The position numbers and the translations under genes are program-made. Below the pieces are notes generated by a model. It was not told the DNA's origin, did no database searches, and saw only the letters and a program-made list of their open reading frames with translations. Positions 1-8,385 of a DNA stretch of 64,000 nt are shown piece after piece (the stretch's first letter is position 1; each line of letters begins with the position of its first letter). Location of the stretch: positions 10,440 through 74,439 of the forward strand of contig JAZUFG010000114.1 of assembly GCA_045640565.1 (NCBI GenBank), written 5' to 3'. Source of the DNA: RGIG3159 sp045640565 (GTDB lineage Bacteria > Bacillota > Clostridia > Oscillospirales > Oscillospiraceae).

Positions 1-25
1 AGCAAAATATGAAGGAGGAAAAAAC

Positions 26-232
26 ATGGATCGATTTGTTCCTTTTGAGAAGCTCTCCAAGAAAAAGCAGCGAGCGCTCAATGCCCAAAAGCGAGGAAGC
101 TGGGGCTGCCTGAATCCCGTTACCCGCAAGCCCGAAAATTCCAGAGCGTACAAAAGAAAAACGGCTCAAAGATGGATGGATGAATCCAAATTTGAGCCGT
201 TTTCTCTATCTTATGAAGCAAGAGATCCGTGA
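26..232 (+). CDS. Small basic hypothetical protein
   Basis: A 68-residue protein with a strong ribosome-binding site (GGAGG about 6 bases before the ATG). It is rich in Lys and Arg, with a Lys-Lys-Lys-Gln stretch near residue 12 and an NPVTRKPEN motif near residue 31. It has no signal peptide, membrane segment or Cys pairs. It resembles short uncharacterised proteins I associate with clostridial genomes, but I assign no function; the charge would allow nucleic-acid binding. The last third of the frame overlaps a terminator-like hairpin (158-203), so the true C-terminus deserves caution. Confidence 0.6.
   Translation: MDRFVPFEKLSKKKQRALNAQKRGSWGCLNPVTRKPENSRAYKRKTAQRWMDESKFEPFSLSYEARDP
158..203 (+). 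terminator. Terminator-like hairpin inside the 3' end of the first gene
   Basis: Thirteen complementary bases, 158-170 against 191-203 (AAAACGGCTCAAA and its complement), enclose a 20-base loop and are followed by a T-rich stretch. The structure ends before the stop codon at 230-232, so it overlaps coding sequence. It may end the transcript of the first gene or be a chance coding palindrome. Confidence 0.35.
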
Positions 233-240
233 ATCCGTGA

Positions 241-269
241 TTGCAGAATCTGCATATTTATGATAGAAT
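241..269 (+). promoter_or_regulatory. Promoter of the lipoprotein gene
   Basis: TTGCAG (241-246), 17 bases, TAGAAT (264-269). The next gene starts 30 bases downstream with an AAGGAGG ribosome-binding site. Confidence 0.6.
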
Positions 270-298
270 CCTTAAAAACAAAACCCAAGGAGGAAACT

Positions 299-1177
299 AT
301 GAAAAAACTGTTAGCAATCACTCTTGCCCTGATGCTCCTGCTCTCTTTGGCAGCCTGCGGGCAGAAGGAAGCTCCGAAAAGCGAAGAAGGCACTGTCGGC
401 GGAGCCTCCACGGTCAACCCCGTGCGTGAGCTGGATTCTCTGGAAGCTCTGAGCAAGGAAGCTCAGTGCGCTCTGGTCTGCCCCACAGGTGTGGAAATCA
501 GCGATGAATCCTTTGCCATGATCAAGTCCGATACAGACATTGCTCAATACAAATTCTCCGCAAACGGAAAGCCCTGCTGTCTTCGCTTCTCTAAGGCAGG
601 CATGGAGACGGATATTTCCGGAATCTATGTGGATGGCGGAACCCTCTTTGCCGATTCCGACAGTGAAAACCACTGGATTCAAAATGACAATTATATGGCG
701 CAGCGCTGGTTCACGGTAGACGGACAGTATATCCTCTCCGTGGAAAACTCTCAGGATGAATGGGACTGGGCCGGCTTCAACGAAATCTACACCCAATTCT
801 ATGATTTGAAGCCCCTGACCTGGAATGCCAAAGTTGCCTATGAAGACTACAAAGCGATGACCGGAACCTACTCCAATGAAGCCGGGGATGCAAGTGCTTC
901 TCTGAGCATCCGCCTGGATCATCTTTTGGTCACGGTTTTCTGCTATCCCGAAAACGCGGACCACTATTATTACGAAATGGATGCAAGCCTGAAGGACGGA
1001 AAGCTTGTCTATGACAAGGAAAGCGTTTCCGTTCAGGTTGTCCATGAGGACGGAAGCATGGATTTAGAAGAGCTTGAGCCGGCCGGTGCCGGATCCATTG
1101 AGATCCTGAGCGACGGAGCTTTGGACTTCTCCGGAGCAGCCTCCGAAGGACTGAAGGGATTGGTCCTGAAAAAGTAA
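299..1177 (+). CDS. Putative lipoprotein of unknown function
   Basis: A 292-residue exported protein. Residues 1-19 form a lipoprotein signal peptide (Lys-Lys, a Leu-rich core, lipobox Leu-Ala-Ala-Cys), predicting lipidation at Cys20 and anchoring outside the membrane. The ATG at 299 is preferred over an in-frame ATG at 260 because AAGGAGG lies directly before it and the signal peptide begins there. The mature part is acidic and rich in Tyr and Trp, with no motif I recognise. It is transcribed alone, between its own promoter and a bidirectional terminator. It could be a solute-binding or cell-surface lipoprotein; sequence alone does not say. Confidence 0.75.
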   Translation: MKKLLAITLALMLLLSLAACGQKEAPKSEEGTVGGASTVNPVRELDSLEALSKEAQCALVCPTGVEISDESFAMIKSDTDIAQYKFSANGKPCCLRFSKAGMETDISGIYVDGGTLFADSDSENHWIQNDNYMAQRWFTVDGQYILSVENSQDEWDWAGFNEIYTQFYDLKPLTWNAKVAYEDYKAMTGTYSNEAGDASASLSIRLDHLLVTVFCYPENADHYYYEMDASLKDGKLVYDKESVSVQVVHEDGSMDLEELEPAGAGSIEILSDGALDFSGAASEGLKGLVLKK

Positions 1178-1188
1178 AGAGAACGGAA

Positions 1189-1220
1189 AACAGCCTGGAT
1201 CAAGGATCCAGGCTGTTTTT
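1189..1220. terminator. Bidirectional terminator
   Basis: A 13-bp perfect stem (AACAGCCTGGATC, loop AAG) with T-runs on the plus strand and a shorter one on the minus strand. It separates two convergent lipoprotein genes. Confidence 0.85.
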
Positions 1221-1237
1221 ATCTGCTTTATTATCTG

Positions 1238-2524
1238 TCAATTTGCATGGGGCCAAAGTTCCGTGTTCCAAAGGCGATCCGGCTTGACTTTTGCCCGTTC
1301 TTCGTCCGTGAGCAGTCCCAGCGTTTCCGGGTAATCGTCCAAAGGTGTGGCATCCAGGTGGCGCCAGCCGCTTTCTGTCTTAACCAAACACCAGTAATGA
1401 GCACCCGCCTCGTCCCAGATCATCTGGACTTCATAGCCCATATATTCCAGGACTTCATAAAGAAGGCGATTATGGGAGTAACAGTTCCCCCGCTTTCCGT
1501 CATGGGTCACCAGAACCGGATTATAGCCGCCGTAGCTTTCGCTGAAATAAACACTGTTCCGAATAATATTCTTGAGCTCTACCAGCCCCTCATCCGTAGC
1601 TTCCACCTGAGAGGCATATTCCTCCGAAATTTCCCGGCTGGCTTCTTCCTCATACTCTTCCAAAAAACAGGTCTGTAAGGCTATTGCCGAATTCCCCGCA
1701 GAATCCTCTGCCCTGAAGACATAGAGGATCGGGCCGAGGCCATAGCTGACGATCGTCTCCGGAATGTAAAGCTCCGAACTGACCGGAAGCGCATTCCCGA
1801 AGGAATCATATGCCGTTACATCGGAGGTGAAATCATAGTTTTCCGGGATGAATTCCTCACCGGCCGTTCCGGTGTGCCGGGTGTGAAGGCCTTCAAAGCG
1901 GATCTCTCCGCTCTTCTGCCCCTCTTCCAGGTTTTCCAAAAAGGAATCCAGCTCTTTTTCTGCCGCTTCCGTCATCTCTGCCTGCTTTTCCGGATCCAGG
2001 GCATAGACCACATAAATCACATAACCAGAATCATCATAATAGACGGAAAGCGTAACGCCGTTTTTCGTATAAACATGGCCGCCGTAGAGCTCTTCATAAG
2101 CATCCCCGTAAAGAGCAAGAATCTCCGCTTCCGACATCCCGACACGGGCTCCCTCAATGGAATAACTGCTTTGGCCGCTTAGTTCAATTGCCGAAATATA
2201 GGGCTCCGTAATTTCTCCCGTGAGCTGGTTCTCCGCAGACACAGTCTGAACCGTAAAGCCGTCATAGCTATAGACTGTGGCGACCTGGTTTGTTCTGCAA
2301 TCCGGAGTGGACATAGGAGCTTCCGTCTCTTCAAAAAAAGAAGGGTCAAAGGGATCTCCGGGGGAAAGAACAATGCCATTGCAGACAAAAAGGTATTCCT
2401 CCGGAAGCTCGGGGGCGGGAGTGGAAGCCTCCGGGACAGCCTGAGGCTCTTCCTCTGCCTCCGGAGCCTTTCCGCAGCCCACAAGCAGGCAAATCAATAT
2501 GAGAATAGGAATCAGTTTTTTCAT
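1238..2524 (-). CDS. Lipoprotein with transglutaminase-like domain
   Basis: A 428-residue lipoprotein: signal peptide with Leu-Val-Gly-Cys lipobox (Cys17), an acidic Pro/Glu linker, a middle region of unclear fold and a C-terminal transglutaminase-like (papain-fold) domain. The likely triad is Cys348 (in GNCYSH), His376 (AHYW) and Asp391 (HLDATP), with family-typical spacing. Such bacterial extracellular domains are thought to act as peptidases or cross-linking enzymes on the cell surface; the substrate is unknown. The gene starts 2 bases after the stop of the MFS transporter, so the two are probably co-transcribed from the promoter at 3756-3784. Confidence 0.8.
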   Translation of the reverse strand: MKKLIPILILICLLVGCGKAPEAEEEPQAVPEASTPAPELPEEYLFVCNGIVLSPGDPFDPSFFEETEAPMSTPDCRTNQVATVYSYDGFTVQTVSAENQLTGEITEPYISAIELSGQSSYSIEGARVGMSEAEILALYGDAYEELYGGHVYTKNGVTLSVYYDDSGYVIYVVYALDPEKQAEMTEAAEKELDSFLENLEEGQKSGEIRFEGLHTRHTGTAGEEFIPENYDFTSDVTAYDSFGNALPVSSELYIPETIVSYGLGPILYVFRAEDSAGNSAIALQTCFLEEYEEEASREISEEYASQVEATDEGLVELKNIIRNSVYFSESYGGYNPVLVTHDGKRGNCYSHNRLLYEVLEYMGYEVQMIWDEAGAHYWCLVKTESGWRHLDATPLDDYPETLGLLTDEERAKVKPDRLWNTELWPHAN

Positions 2525-2526
2525 AG

Positions 2527-3711
2527 CTATCTCTCGGTAGGCTTGACACCTGCGCCGGCAAGGACTGTGCCCAGGACGCTGGCAACAAAGCAGATGAACA
2601 TTGTAAGACGCACGGATGTAATATCAAATAGTTTTCCGGAAATCACACTGCCCAAAACAACAGAAACCACGGATGAAGTAAAGGCCAGGCTTTGGGCTTT
2701 CCCGGCGTTTTTCGCCGGAATGACTTCCGAAATGTAGTCCACACTTGCTGAGACATGAAGGGCATAAGAGGGAATCTGAAGGCTCACTGCAAAATAAAGC
2801 TGCGGAACAGTTCTTGCAATAGCCACAAAAAATGCCCTTACGGAAAAGAATAAAAATGAAAAGCGAAGAAGCTTCGAAGCCTTCCACTTTCTTCTTAAGA
2901 GAAAATATGCACAAAGGACCGGAATCTCAATGGCAGCGGTATAGCCCGTCAGGACACCCATGGTCGCCGTATCGCCGCCCACATTCCGAACAATATTGAT
3001 CGTGAACTTTGAATAGGTCTCATAGGCGAAGAAAATGAAAATGCTACCCAAAAGGAGGAGGGCAAAACGGGGCTCATTCCGGAGGAAGGTAATGAGAGAA
3101 TCCCCTTTTTCTTCCTTTCTCGCCGTTTTCTCCCGCATCTCGCAGTTTTTCAGCTGCCTTCCGATCACCCAGTTTGCCAGCATCTGAAGAAGGATAAAGG
3201 CAAGCAGAAAATAGGGCAGATATACAGGCGATATTTTTGTAAAGAGCCAGCCCAGAAAGACCGTCGGCAGAATGTAGCCAAAGGAACCGAAGGACCTGCC
3301 GACCCCGAAATTCATTCCGATTTCCGCCCGATCCGAATCGCTGCAAAAACGAAGAATCACAGAATACACAGCTACTTCCAATGTAATCAAAACTGTGTAG
3401 ATCACGGCAGTGATCAGGTCATGCTCTGCGTGGATAAAAAGGACCCCCACAAGAAGCAATTCCAAAATAAGAACAGGAAGAATCAATCCTGCGGTGGGCT
3501 TGGAGGGATGCCCGTCCAAATAGGAGGCAAGAACCGGACCAAGGAAGGCAGCACAAACATTTCCCAGAGCCATAACGATCCCGAAGGTAAAATTGTCAAA
3601 GCCCAGTTCCTGCAGATAGATCACCGCATAGCTGCAGATCCCGCAGTAGGCAATCCAATAGGCAAGCTGAACAAAGGAAAAAGACGCTGTAAGGGAGCGG
3701 TGATGATTCAT
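2527..3711 (-). CDS. MFS transporter
   Basis: A 394-residue polytopic membrane protein with about twelve hydrophobic segments in two halves, joined by a basic Lys/Arg/Glu-rich cytoplasmic loop near residues 190-205. The N-terminus and the layout of the first helices resemble the LacY/nucleoside-symporter-like branch of the major facilitator superfamily, which moves small solutes by proton coupling. No residue identifies the substrate. It is first in a two-gene unit with the transglutaminase-like lipoprotein, which might link import to turnover of surface peptides, but that is inference from position. Confidence 0.8.
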   Translation of the reverse strand: MNHHRSLTASFSFVQLAYWIAYCGICSYAVIYLQELGFDNFTFGIVMALGNVCAAFLGPVLASYLDGHPSKPTAGLILPVLILELLLVGVLFIHAEHDLITAVIYTVLITLEVAVYSVILRFCSDSDRAEIGMNFGVGRSFGSFGYILPTVFLGWLFTKISPVYLPYFLLAFILLQMLANWVIGRQLKNCEMREKTARKEEKGDSLITFLRNEPRFALLLLGSIFIFFAYETYSKFTINIVRNVGGDTATMGVLTGYTAAIEIPVLCAYFLLRRKWKASKLLRFSFLFFSVRAFFVAIARTVPQLYFAVSLQIPSYALHVSASVDYISEVIPAKNAGKAQSLAFTSSVVSVVLGSVISGKLFDITSVRLTMFICFVASVLGTVLAGAGVKPTER

Positions 3712-3755
3712 GGCTTGTGACCTCGCAAAGAGCAGGATAAAAGCGCTGCCGCATT

Positions 3756-3784
3756 ATTGTATTCATGAAAGCCTGAGTTGTCAA
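3756..3784 (-). promoter_or_regulatory. Promoter of the MFS/lipoprotein unit
   Basis: On the minus strand TTGACA, 17 bases, TACAAT; the -10 element is about 45 bases before the MFS start codon. Confidence 0.7.
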
Positions 3785-3786
3785 CG

Positions 3787-3825
3787 AAAAAGAACAGGCA
3801 GCGGGAAAACTGCCTGCTCAAAAAG
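3787..3825 (-). terminator. Terminator of the membrane protein gene
   Basis: On the minus strand GAGCAGGCAG, a loop, CTGCCTGTTC and a T-run, just after the stop at 3841. It overlaps the -35 region of the next promoter. Confidence 0.75.
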
Positions 3826-3840
3826 AAAAGGAGATAAAGT

Positions 3841-4410
3841 TTATTTGGAGCCGCGGGAGGCTTTATCTTCATATTTGGCGTAGATCATGAAGCACATGAT
3901 CAAAACCAGAGCAACGGAAGTCAAGGAACGAATCAGGCAAACGGTTCCCAATTCCGTGCCGCCCCGACGCAGGCCGGGATTCTGAAGGAAAACGGAAATT
4001 GCGGAAATAATCTTACATACAAGGATAATGCCCGCAAGGATATTGGTGTTTCTTCTGCCAAAATTTTCCGCAACGGAAAGGATGCAGAGGAGGCCGAAAG
4101 AAACCATGGCAGGAAGGATCTCCGCAACATTGACTACATTTCCTTTGGCCATGAGGACCATGGAATAGAGCTCCGCAACCGTCAGGGAAATCACATAATC
4201 CCGGAAAAAGCGGGCAGCGTCCTTCTTGCAGCCGTCGATCAAATAGACAAAGGCATTCAAAACCGCGCAAAGGGTGACTACCTCACCCAGACGGTAACCC
4301 CAGTTAATGGCATCCGAGGAGGAGAAAAGAATCCTGGCATTGGCATAAATTGCAAGGCCGAGAAGTATCATTTCACCAATCAAAATGGGAAAATACTTTT
4401 TATTGGACAT
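3841..4410 (-). CDS. Integral membrane protein, unknown function
   Basis: A 189-residue protein with about five to six hydrophobic segments (near residues 8-26, 38-56, 70-86, 96-112, 122-142 and 160-178) joined by short charged loops, with a basic C-terminal tail. There are no catalytic or transport motifs I know. It sits alone between a promoter (4443-4471) and a terminator (3787-3825), so it is an independent transcription unit. The family is not recognised and no function is proposed. Confidence 0.65.
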   Translation of the reverse strand: MSNKKYFPILIGEMILLGLAIYANARILFSSSDAINWGYRLGEVVTLCAVLNAFVYLIDGCKKDAARFFRDYVISLTVAELYSMVLMAKGNVVNVAEILPAMVSFGLLCILSVAENFGRRNTNILAGIILVCKIISAISVFLQNPGLRRGGTELGTVCLIRSLTSVALVLIMCFMIYAKYEDKASRGSK

Positions 4411-4442
4411 AGAAGAAACCCCTTTCCGACTTTCTCACGGAA

Positions 4443-4471
4443 ATTATAACGCAATCAAATAGAAAAGTCTA
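4443..4471 (-). promoter_or_regulatory. Promoter of the membrane protein gene
   Basis: On the minus strand TAGACT, 17 bases, TATAAT; the -10 is 32 bases before the ATG, which has an AAGGGG ribosome-binding site. Confidence 0.55.
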
Positions 4472-4478
4472 TCAAAAA

Positions 4479-5444
4479 TTAAGGATTTACCAGATTTTTC
4501 GGATTTCCTTCCAAGAAAGAACGAATATTTTCCGCTGATACTTCCAAAAGCTTTTTGCGGCATTTTTCCGAAGCCCAGGCAATGTGGGGCGTCAGAATAC
4601 AATTCGGCGCATGAAGAAGCGGATTATCGGCGGCAATAGGTTCTGAAGAAACCACATCTGCGGCATATCCGGCCAACTCTCCGCGAATCAAAGCATCTGC
4701 GACATCCTGCTCGTTAACCACGGGACCTCTGCCGGTATTGATCAAAAACGCCGTTTTTTTCATTTTCAGGAGGTTTTCCGCCCGCAGAAGATTCCTGGTT
4801 TCCGGAAGAAGGGGGCAATTCACAGAAACCGCATCCGATTCCTTCAGGAGGGTATCCAAATCTGCATATTCGGCTATTTTCTCCCCTTCCGGCGTTTTTC
4901 GGCTTCCTGCTGCCAGAACCCGCATTCCCATTGCCCGAGCGATCATCCCCAGGCGTTTCCCTATTTTCCCGAAACCGATAATACCGAGGGTCTTTTCATG
5001 GAGGTCCACCAAAGGATGCACCGTATAGCTGAAATCCGGGCACTTTTCCCAATCCCCTGCAAAAACGGAATCACTGTGGGCACCCACATGAAAGCACAGC
5101 TCCAGGAGCAAGGCCATGGAAAACTGCGCAACGGACTCCGTGGCATAACCCGGAACATTGGTAACCATAATGCCCCGCTCCTTTGCGGCGGCAATATCCA
5201 CGATATTATAGCCTGTGGCCAAAACGCTGATCAGGCCGAGATTTTTGCAGGACTCCAGCACCCGCGCAGAAAGGGGCGTCTTATTGGTCAAAACGACCTT
5301 TGCATCCCCGATCCTTCGGATGATTTCGTCTTCATCCGCCAAAGGAGAACGATCGTAAACCTGCAGCTCTCCAAATTCCTTCAAAAGATCCCAGTCAAGA
5401 TCACCGGGATTTGCGCAATATGCATCCAAAATAACTATTTTCAC
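4479..5444 (-). CDS. D-2-hydroxyacid dehydrogenase (glycerate dehydrogenase-like)
   Basis: A 321-residue NAD(P)-dependent oxidoreductase that interconverts 2-hydroxy acids and 2-oxo acids in the cytosol. The family layout is complete: catalytic domain halves flank a Rossmann fold with GFGKIG at 157-162; catalytic Arg239 (TGRG), Glu268 (SSEP) and His287 (PHIAW) are all present. Overall similarity is to the glycerate dehydrogenase/hydroxypyruvate reductase group, but substrates cannot be read safely from sequence. The start is a GTG at 5444 with CGGAGG 9 bases upstream. It is a single gene. Confidence 0.88.
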   Translation of the reverse strand: MKIVILDAYCANPGDLDWDLLKEFGELQVYDRSPLADEDEIIRRIGDAKVVLTNKTPLSARVLESCKNLGLISVLATGYNIVDIAAAKERGIMVTNVPGYATESVAQFSMALLLELCFHVGAHSDSVFAGDWEKCPDFSYTVHPLVDLHEKTLGIIGFGKIGKRLGMIARAMGMRVLAAGSRKTPEGEKIAEYADLDTLLKESDAVSVNCPLLPETRNLLRAENLLKMKKTAFLINTGRGPVVNEQDVADALIRGELAGYAADVVSSEPIAADNPLLHAPNCILTPHIAWASEKCRKKLLEVSAENIRSFLEGNPKNLVNP

Positions 5445-5464
5445 AGGAAAATACCTCCGGGGAA

Positions 5465-5493
5465 TTGTAGTTTCTTTCTTTATATGCTATGAT
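5465..5493 (+). promoter_or_regulatory. Promoter of the DivIVA-like gene
   Basis: TTGTAG, 17 bases, TATGAT, followed 27 bases later by the ATG with an AAAGGAG ribosome-binding site. Confidence 0.6.
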
Positions 5494-5519
5494 GTCAAAA
5501 ACAGGAAAGGAGAATATCC

Positions 5520-5738
5520 ATGGAAGTGAAATTTCGCAAAAGCGTCGGCGGCTTCAAGCCCCAGGATGTCATGAACTATCTTCACCAATCCAAAGAAAAG
5601 CAGCAGAACGAGGTCATTCTTCTTCAGAAGGAAAATGAGGACCTGAAAAAGGAATTGGCGGAGCTGAAGGCTCAACTTGCCGAAGCCCTGGCTGAAGAAA
5701 GCAAAAAACTTCAGTCCCTGGCAGATTCTCTGAACTGA
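5520..5738 (+). CDS. Short DivIVA/GpsB-like coiled-coil protein
   Basis: A 72-residue protein. Its first 20 residues (FRKSVGGFKPQDVMNYL) resemble the N-terminal membrane/partner-binding module of DivIVA and GpsB proteins, which usually reads as a Gly-Tyr-Asn/Asp-Pro-Glu-Asp-Val motif. The rest is a single Lys/Glu/Leu coiled coil (about residues 28-68). It lacks the long second coiled coil of full DivIVA. A role as a small polar or septal adaptor is plausible, but only the motif supports it. It has its own promoter, an AAAGGAG site before the ATG and a strong terminator. Confidence 0.7.
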   Translation: MEVKFRKSVGGFKPQDVMNYLHQSKEKQQNEVILLQKENEDLKKELAELKAQLAEALAEESKKLQSLADSLN

Positions 5739-5754
5739 TCCAGAAAGCGGTCAA

Positions 5755-5784
5755 GAAAAAACGCAGCGAAGGCTGCGTTTTTTC
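5755..5784. terminator. Bidirectional terminator
   Basis: AAAAAACGCAGC, loop GAAG, then the complement and six T residues. The symmetrical A/T tracts serve both the DivIVA-like gene and rpoD on the opposite strand. Confidence 0.9.
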
Positions 5785-5792
5785 TATCTCTA

Positions 5793-6923
5793 TCAGCAAT
5801 AAAAATCTCTGATTTTCTTGGCACGGGAGGGGTGACGGAGTTTGCGGATGGCCTTATTTTCGATCTGGCGAATTCTCTCACGGGTCACGCCGAAAATCTG
5901 GCCCACCTCTTCCAGAGTATGGGTCCTGCCATCATACATACCGAAACGCATGCGAAGAACATCCGCTTCCCTCTCTGTCAGAGTGCCGAGAATTTCCGTT
6001 AATGCTTCAGCCAAAAGGGTGTTAGAGGTAACATCCGCAGGCCCCGGCTGCTTATCATCTTCCACGAAGGAACCAATGGTGGTATCCTCTTCATCACCCA
6101 CGGGAGTATCCAGAGAAAGGGTGTCCGCAGCCGTGCGGTTCGCCTCAATGATCTTTTCAATGGGCAGATTCAGTTCTGCCGCAATCTCCTCCATGGTGGG
6201 TTCACGGCCCAACTCCTGGACAAGCTTCCGGTTGCAGCGGGTCGCTTTATTGATGACTTCCACCATATGAACAGGAACGCGGATCGTTCTTGCCTGGTCT
6301 GCAATCGCTCTCGTAATAGCCTGGCGGATCCACCAGGTTGCATAGGTGGAGAACTTATTTCCCTTGGTCCAATCAAACTTATCTACCGCGCGAATCAAAC
6401 CCGTGTTGCCTTCCTGAATCAGATCCAGAATATGCAGGCCGCGACCGGCATATTTCTTGGCAATGGAAACCACGAGGCGAAGGTTGGCTTCCGTCAATTT
6501 ATCCTTGGCAGCCTTGTCCCCTTCTGATACCCGCTTGGCAAGCTCGATTTCTTCATCGGCAGTCAACAAACGAACCTGGCCAATTTCTTTCAGATACATG
6601 CGGACGGGATCATCCAGGCTGTATTCCGCAGCCAATTCTACAGGATCGATCAGCTCTTCCTCGGATTCGCCCTCATCCTTCAGAAGGATCTCATCATCCA
6701 GGTCCAGATCCAGTTCCAATTCAGGGCTGACTACGGCAATCCCCATAGCCTCAATGGCATCATAAATCTGCTCGATCTTTTCCGTGGAAAGCTCCAGCTT
6801 TTCCAGCTCCGCAGTCAACTCAACTGCATTGATCGTGCCGTCCTTCTGGGCTTTGGCTACCAACCCACTGATAGGAGCAAGGATCTCCTGGTTTTTCAAG
6901 TTTTCGGAATTATTGTCTGGCAT
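5793..6923 (-). CDS. rpoD: RNA polymerase primary sigma factor RpoD (SigA)
   Basis: A 376-residue housekeeping sigma factor that gives RNA polymerase promoter recognition. In order: region 1.1-like N-terminus, an acidic stretch (about 65-90), region 1.2 (DPVRMYLKEIG), region 2 with the RpoD box and melting residues (DLIQEGNTGLIRAVDKFDW, then TYATWWIRQAI), region 3 and region 4 (VTRERIRQIENKAIRKLRHP). Length is normal for Firmicutes SigA. The usual upstream partner dnaG is absent: the gene stands alone with a long upstream gap and a terminator behind it. The C-terminus ends in Asp-Phe-Tyr-Cys. Confidence 0.97.
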   Translation of the reverse strand: MPDNNSENLKNQEILAPISGLVAKAQKDGTINAVELTAELEKLELSTEKIEQIYDAIEAMGIAVVSPELELDLDLDDEILLKDEGESEEELIDPVELAAEYSLDDPVRMYLKEIGQVRLLTADEEIELAKRVSEGDKAAKDKLTEANLRLVVSIAKKYAGRGLHILDLIQEGNTGLIRAVDKFDWTKGNKFSTYATWWIRQAITRAIADQARTIRVPVHMVEVINKATRCNRKLVQELGREPTMEEIAAELNLPIEKIIEANRTAADTLSLDTPVGDEEDTTIGSFVEDDKQPGPADVTSNTLLAEALTEILGTLTEREADVLRMRFGMYDGRTHTLEEVGQIFGVTRERIRQIENKAIRKLRHPSRAKKIRDFYC

Positions 6924-7025
6924 AAAGACGCTTCCTTACAATAAATTCGTTCGGCAGGATCTGAAAGGCACATCACAAAAGCGGCTGAAAAAGCCATTTG
7001 CCCATAGTCCCACTTATACGCTTTT

Positions 7026-7054
7026 ATTATATCACATTTTGTCAAGTATGACAG
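7026..7054 (-). promoter_or_regulatory. Probable rpoD promoter
   Basis: On the minus strand a perfect TATAAT (7026-7031) with CTGTCA 17 bases upstream. A perfect TTGACA lies only 8 bases from the TATAAT, too close to act with it, so it may belong to another start site. Confidence 0.45.
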
Positions 7055-7088
7055 AAGGTAAGTTCGTAATCTTCAAAAGCCGCAAAAA

Positions 7089-7119
7089 TTGAGCTTCCCC
7101 AAAAACGGGGAAGCTCAGA
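7089..7119 (-). terminator. Terminator of the YARHG protein gene
   Basis: A ten-base stem GAGCTTCCCC with an internal C/A-rich loop, followed on the minus strand by AATTTTTG. Confidence 0.8.
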
Positions 7120-7130
7120 AAATCCGAAGG

Positions 7131-8252
7131 TTATCTGGTGGACTCTACCTCTGCGATGGCATTGATATTCGCATACTCTGTGGCATTGAGCTTGGTATAA
7201 TCAAAATCCGCTGCGCTGACCGTGCCGGAATACCAGGACTGGGACTCGAAATACTCCTTCAGCGTGGCATTGGTAAAGATATAACCGTGGCGGGCAAAAA
7301 TCTCATTTCTGGCTATCATGAGGTCAAAATTGCTGAATTTCTGCAGTTCCGCCTTGGAATAGGTCTTGGAGGAGCTATCCGCCAAAACATAGCTGTTGGA
7401 GCCTTTGGAGGCCGTATCCGGACCGGGAGTCACATGTTCGCCGCCCTCTTCGGGAGCATTCGGATCCTTGACCGTGACCTTCGTCTGGGCCGTAAGCTTC
7501 TGACCGTCGGAGAGGGTTACCGTCAGGGTAACCGTGGCCTCGCCGGCTTTTCTGCCCCAGGCTCTGCAAAGGCCATTCACCTCTTCGGTGGTCACGATAG
7601 AGGTATCCGAGGACTTCCACTCCGTAGACTTTACCGTAACGCCGGAGGCAAGCTTTTCATTGATGGTATATTCAATCTCACGGTAATGCTCAATTGTGGC
7701 GACGGTTTCTTTCTTATCCACGGAAAGAGTATACTTTCCGGAAGGCGTTACAGGCTCGGTTTCCCCTTCCTGCTTTTTCTCTTCCTCGCCTTTTTTCTTT
7801 TCTTCTTCGGCCTTTTTCTTTTCTTCCTCGGCCTTCTTCTTTTCTTCCTCAGCCTTTTTCTTCTCTTCTTCGGCCTTTTTCTTCTCTTCCTCAGCCTTGG
7901 CCTCTTCTGCCTGCTTGGCCTCTTCCTCAGCCTTGGCCTTTTCTTCTTCCTGCTTCTTGATTTCCTCTTCTGTGGGCTCTTCCTTCTTATTGATGATCTC
8001 TTCTGCTTTCTTATTGATCTCATCCGAAACATTGGAAGAGGAAAGCAGCTTGACAACCTTCACGACACCGACACCCACGGCAAAAATCAGGACAACTGTC
8101 AGAATCGTCAAAAGTACGGTCATCAAGGTACGGCGAGCCTTTCCTTTCTTGGAGGCTCTTGAGTCCGTTGTCGTTTTTTTCAGTTTTGCGCCGCAATACT
8201 TACAAGACGCAGAATTATCCGGAATTTCCTTTCCGCAAATCTTACATTTCAT
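7131..8252 (-). CDS. Zinc-ribbon membrane protein with Ig-like and YARHG domains
   Basis: A 373-residue protein. An N-terminal zinc ribbon (Cys3, Cys6, Cys17, Cys20) lies before a single membrane segment (about 43-66). This is followed by a long Lys/Glu charged helix with six or so repeats of Ala-Glu-Glu-Glu-Lys-Lys-Lys (about 95-165), a bacterial Ig-like beta domain (about 175-270) and a C-terminal YARHG domain (Ala-Arg-His-Gly at 320-323). YARHG domains are extracellular and probably bind the cell wall; their exact role is unknown. The topology would put the zinc ribbon inside and the spacer, Ig-like and YARHG parts outside, like a surface sensor or tether. Confidence 0.8.
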   Translation of the reverse strand: MKCKICGKEIPDNSASCKYCGAKLKKTTTDSRASKKGKARRTLMTVLLTILTVVLIFAVGVGVVKVVKLLSSSNVSDEINKKAEEIINKKEEPTEEEIKKQEEEKAKAEEEAKQAEEAKAEEEKKKAEEEKKKAEEEKKKAEEEKKKAEEEKKKGEEEKKQEGETEPVTPSGKYTLSVDKKETVATIEHYREIEYTINEKLASGVTVKSTEWKSSDTSIVTTEEVNGLCRAWGRKAGEATVTLTVTLSDGQKLTAQTKVTVKDPNAPEEGGEHVTPGPDTASKGSNSYVLADSSSKTYSKAELQKFSNFDLMIARNEIFARHGYIFTNATLKEYFESQSWYSGTVSAADFDYTKLNATEYANINAIAEVESTR

Positions 8253-8332
8253 GAATTTTCCTCCTATTGAGAACGGGTGAACAGGAACACGCTGCGGGAA
8301 TAAAGCGAAATACGCCCTACTCTGCGGAGTTT

Positions 8333-8361
8333 ATTATAACGAATCTTTTTCTTTTCGTCAA
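8333..8361 (-). promoter_or_regulatory. Promoter of the YARHG protein gene
   Basis: On the minus strand TTGACG, 17 bases, TATAAT. Confidence 0.75.
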
Positions 8362-8385
8362 TCCCATGAAAAATGCATCAGGCAG

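Noticed and set aside
7021..7060. TTGACA only 8 bases from TATAAT before rpoD, as also 7 bases before the PBP gene (40930-40950)
   Set aside because: Too close to make one promoter. Noted as coincidence or overlapping start sites; weaker -35 elements at 17-18 bases were used instead.
7750..7960. Lys/Glu repeats of the YARHG gene read on the plus strand as Phe/Ser/Pro-rich proteins
   Set aside because: Antisense shadows of a low-complexity coding repeat.
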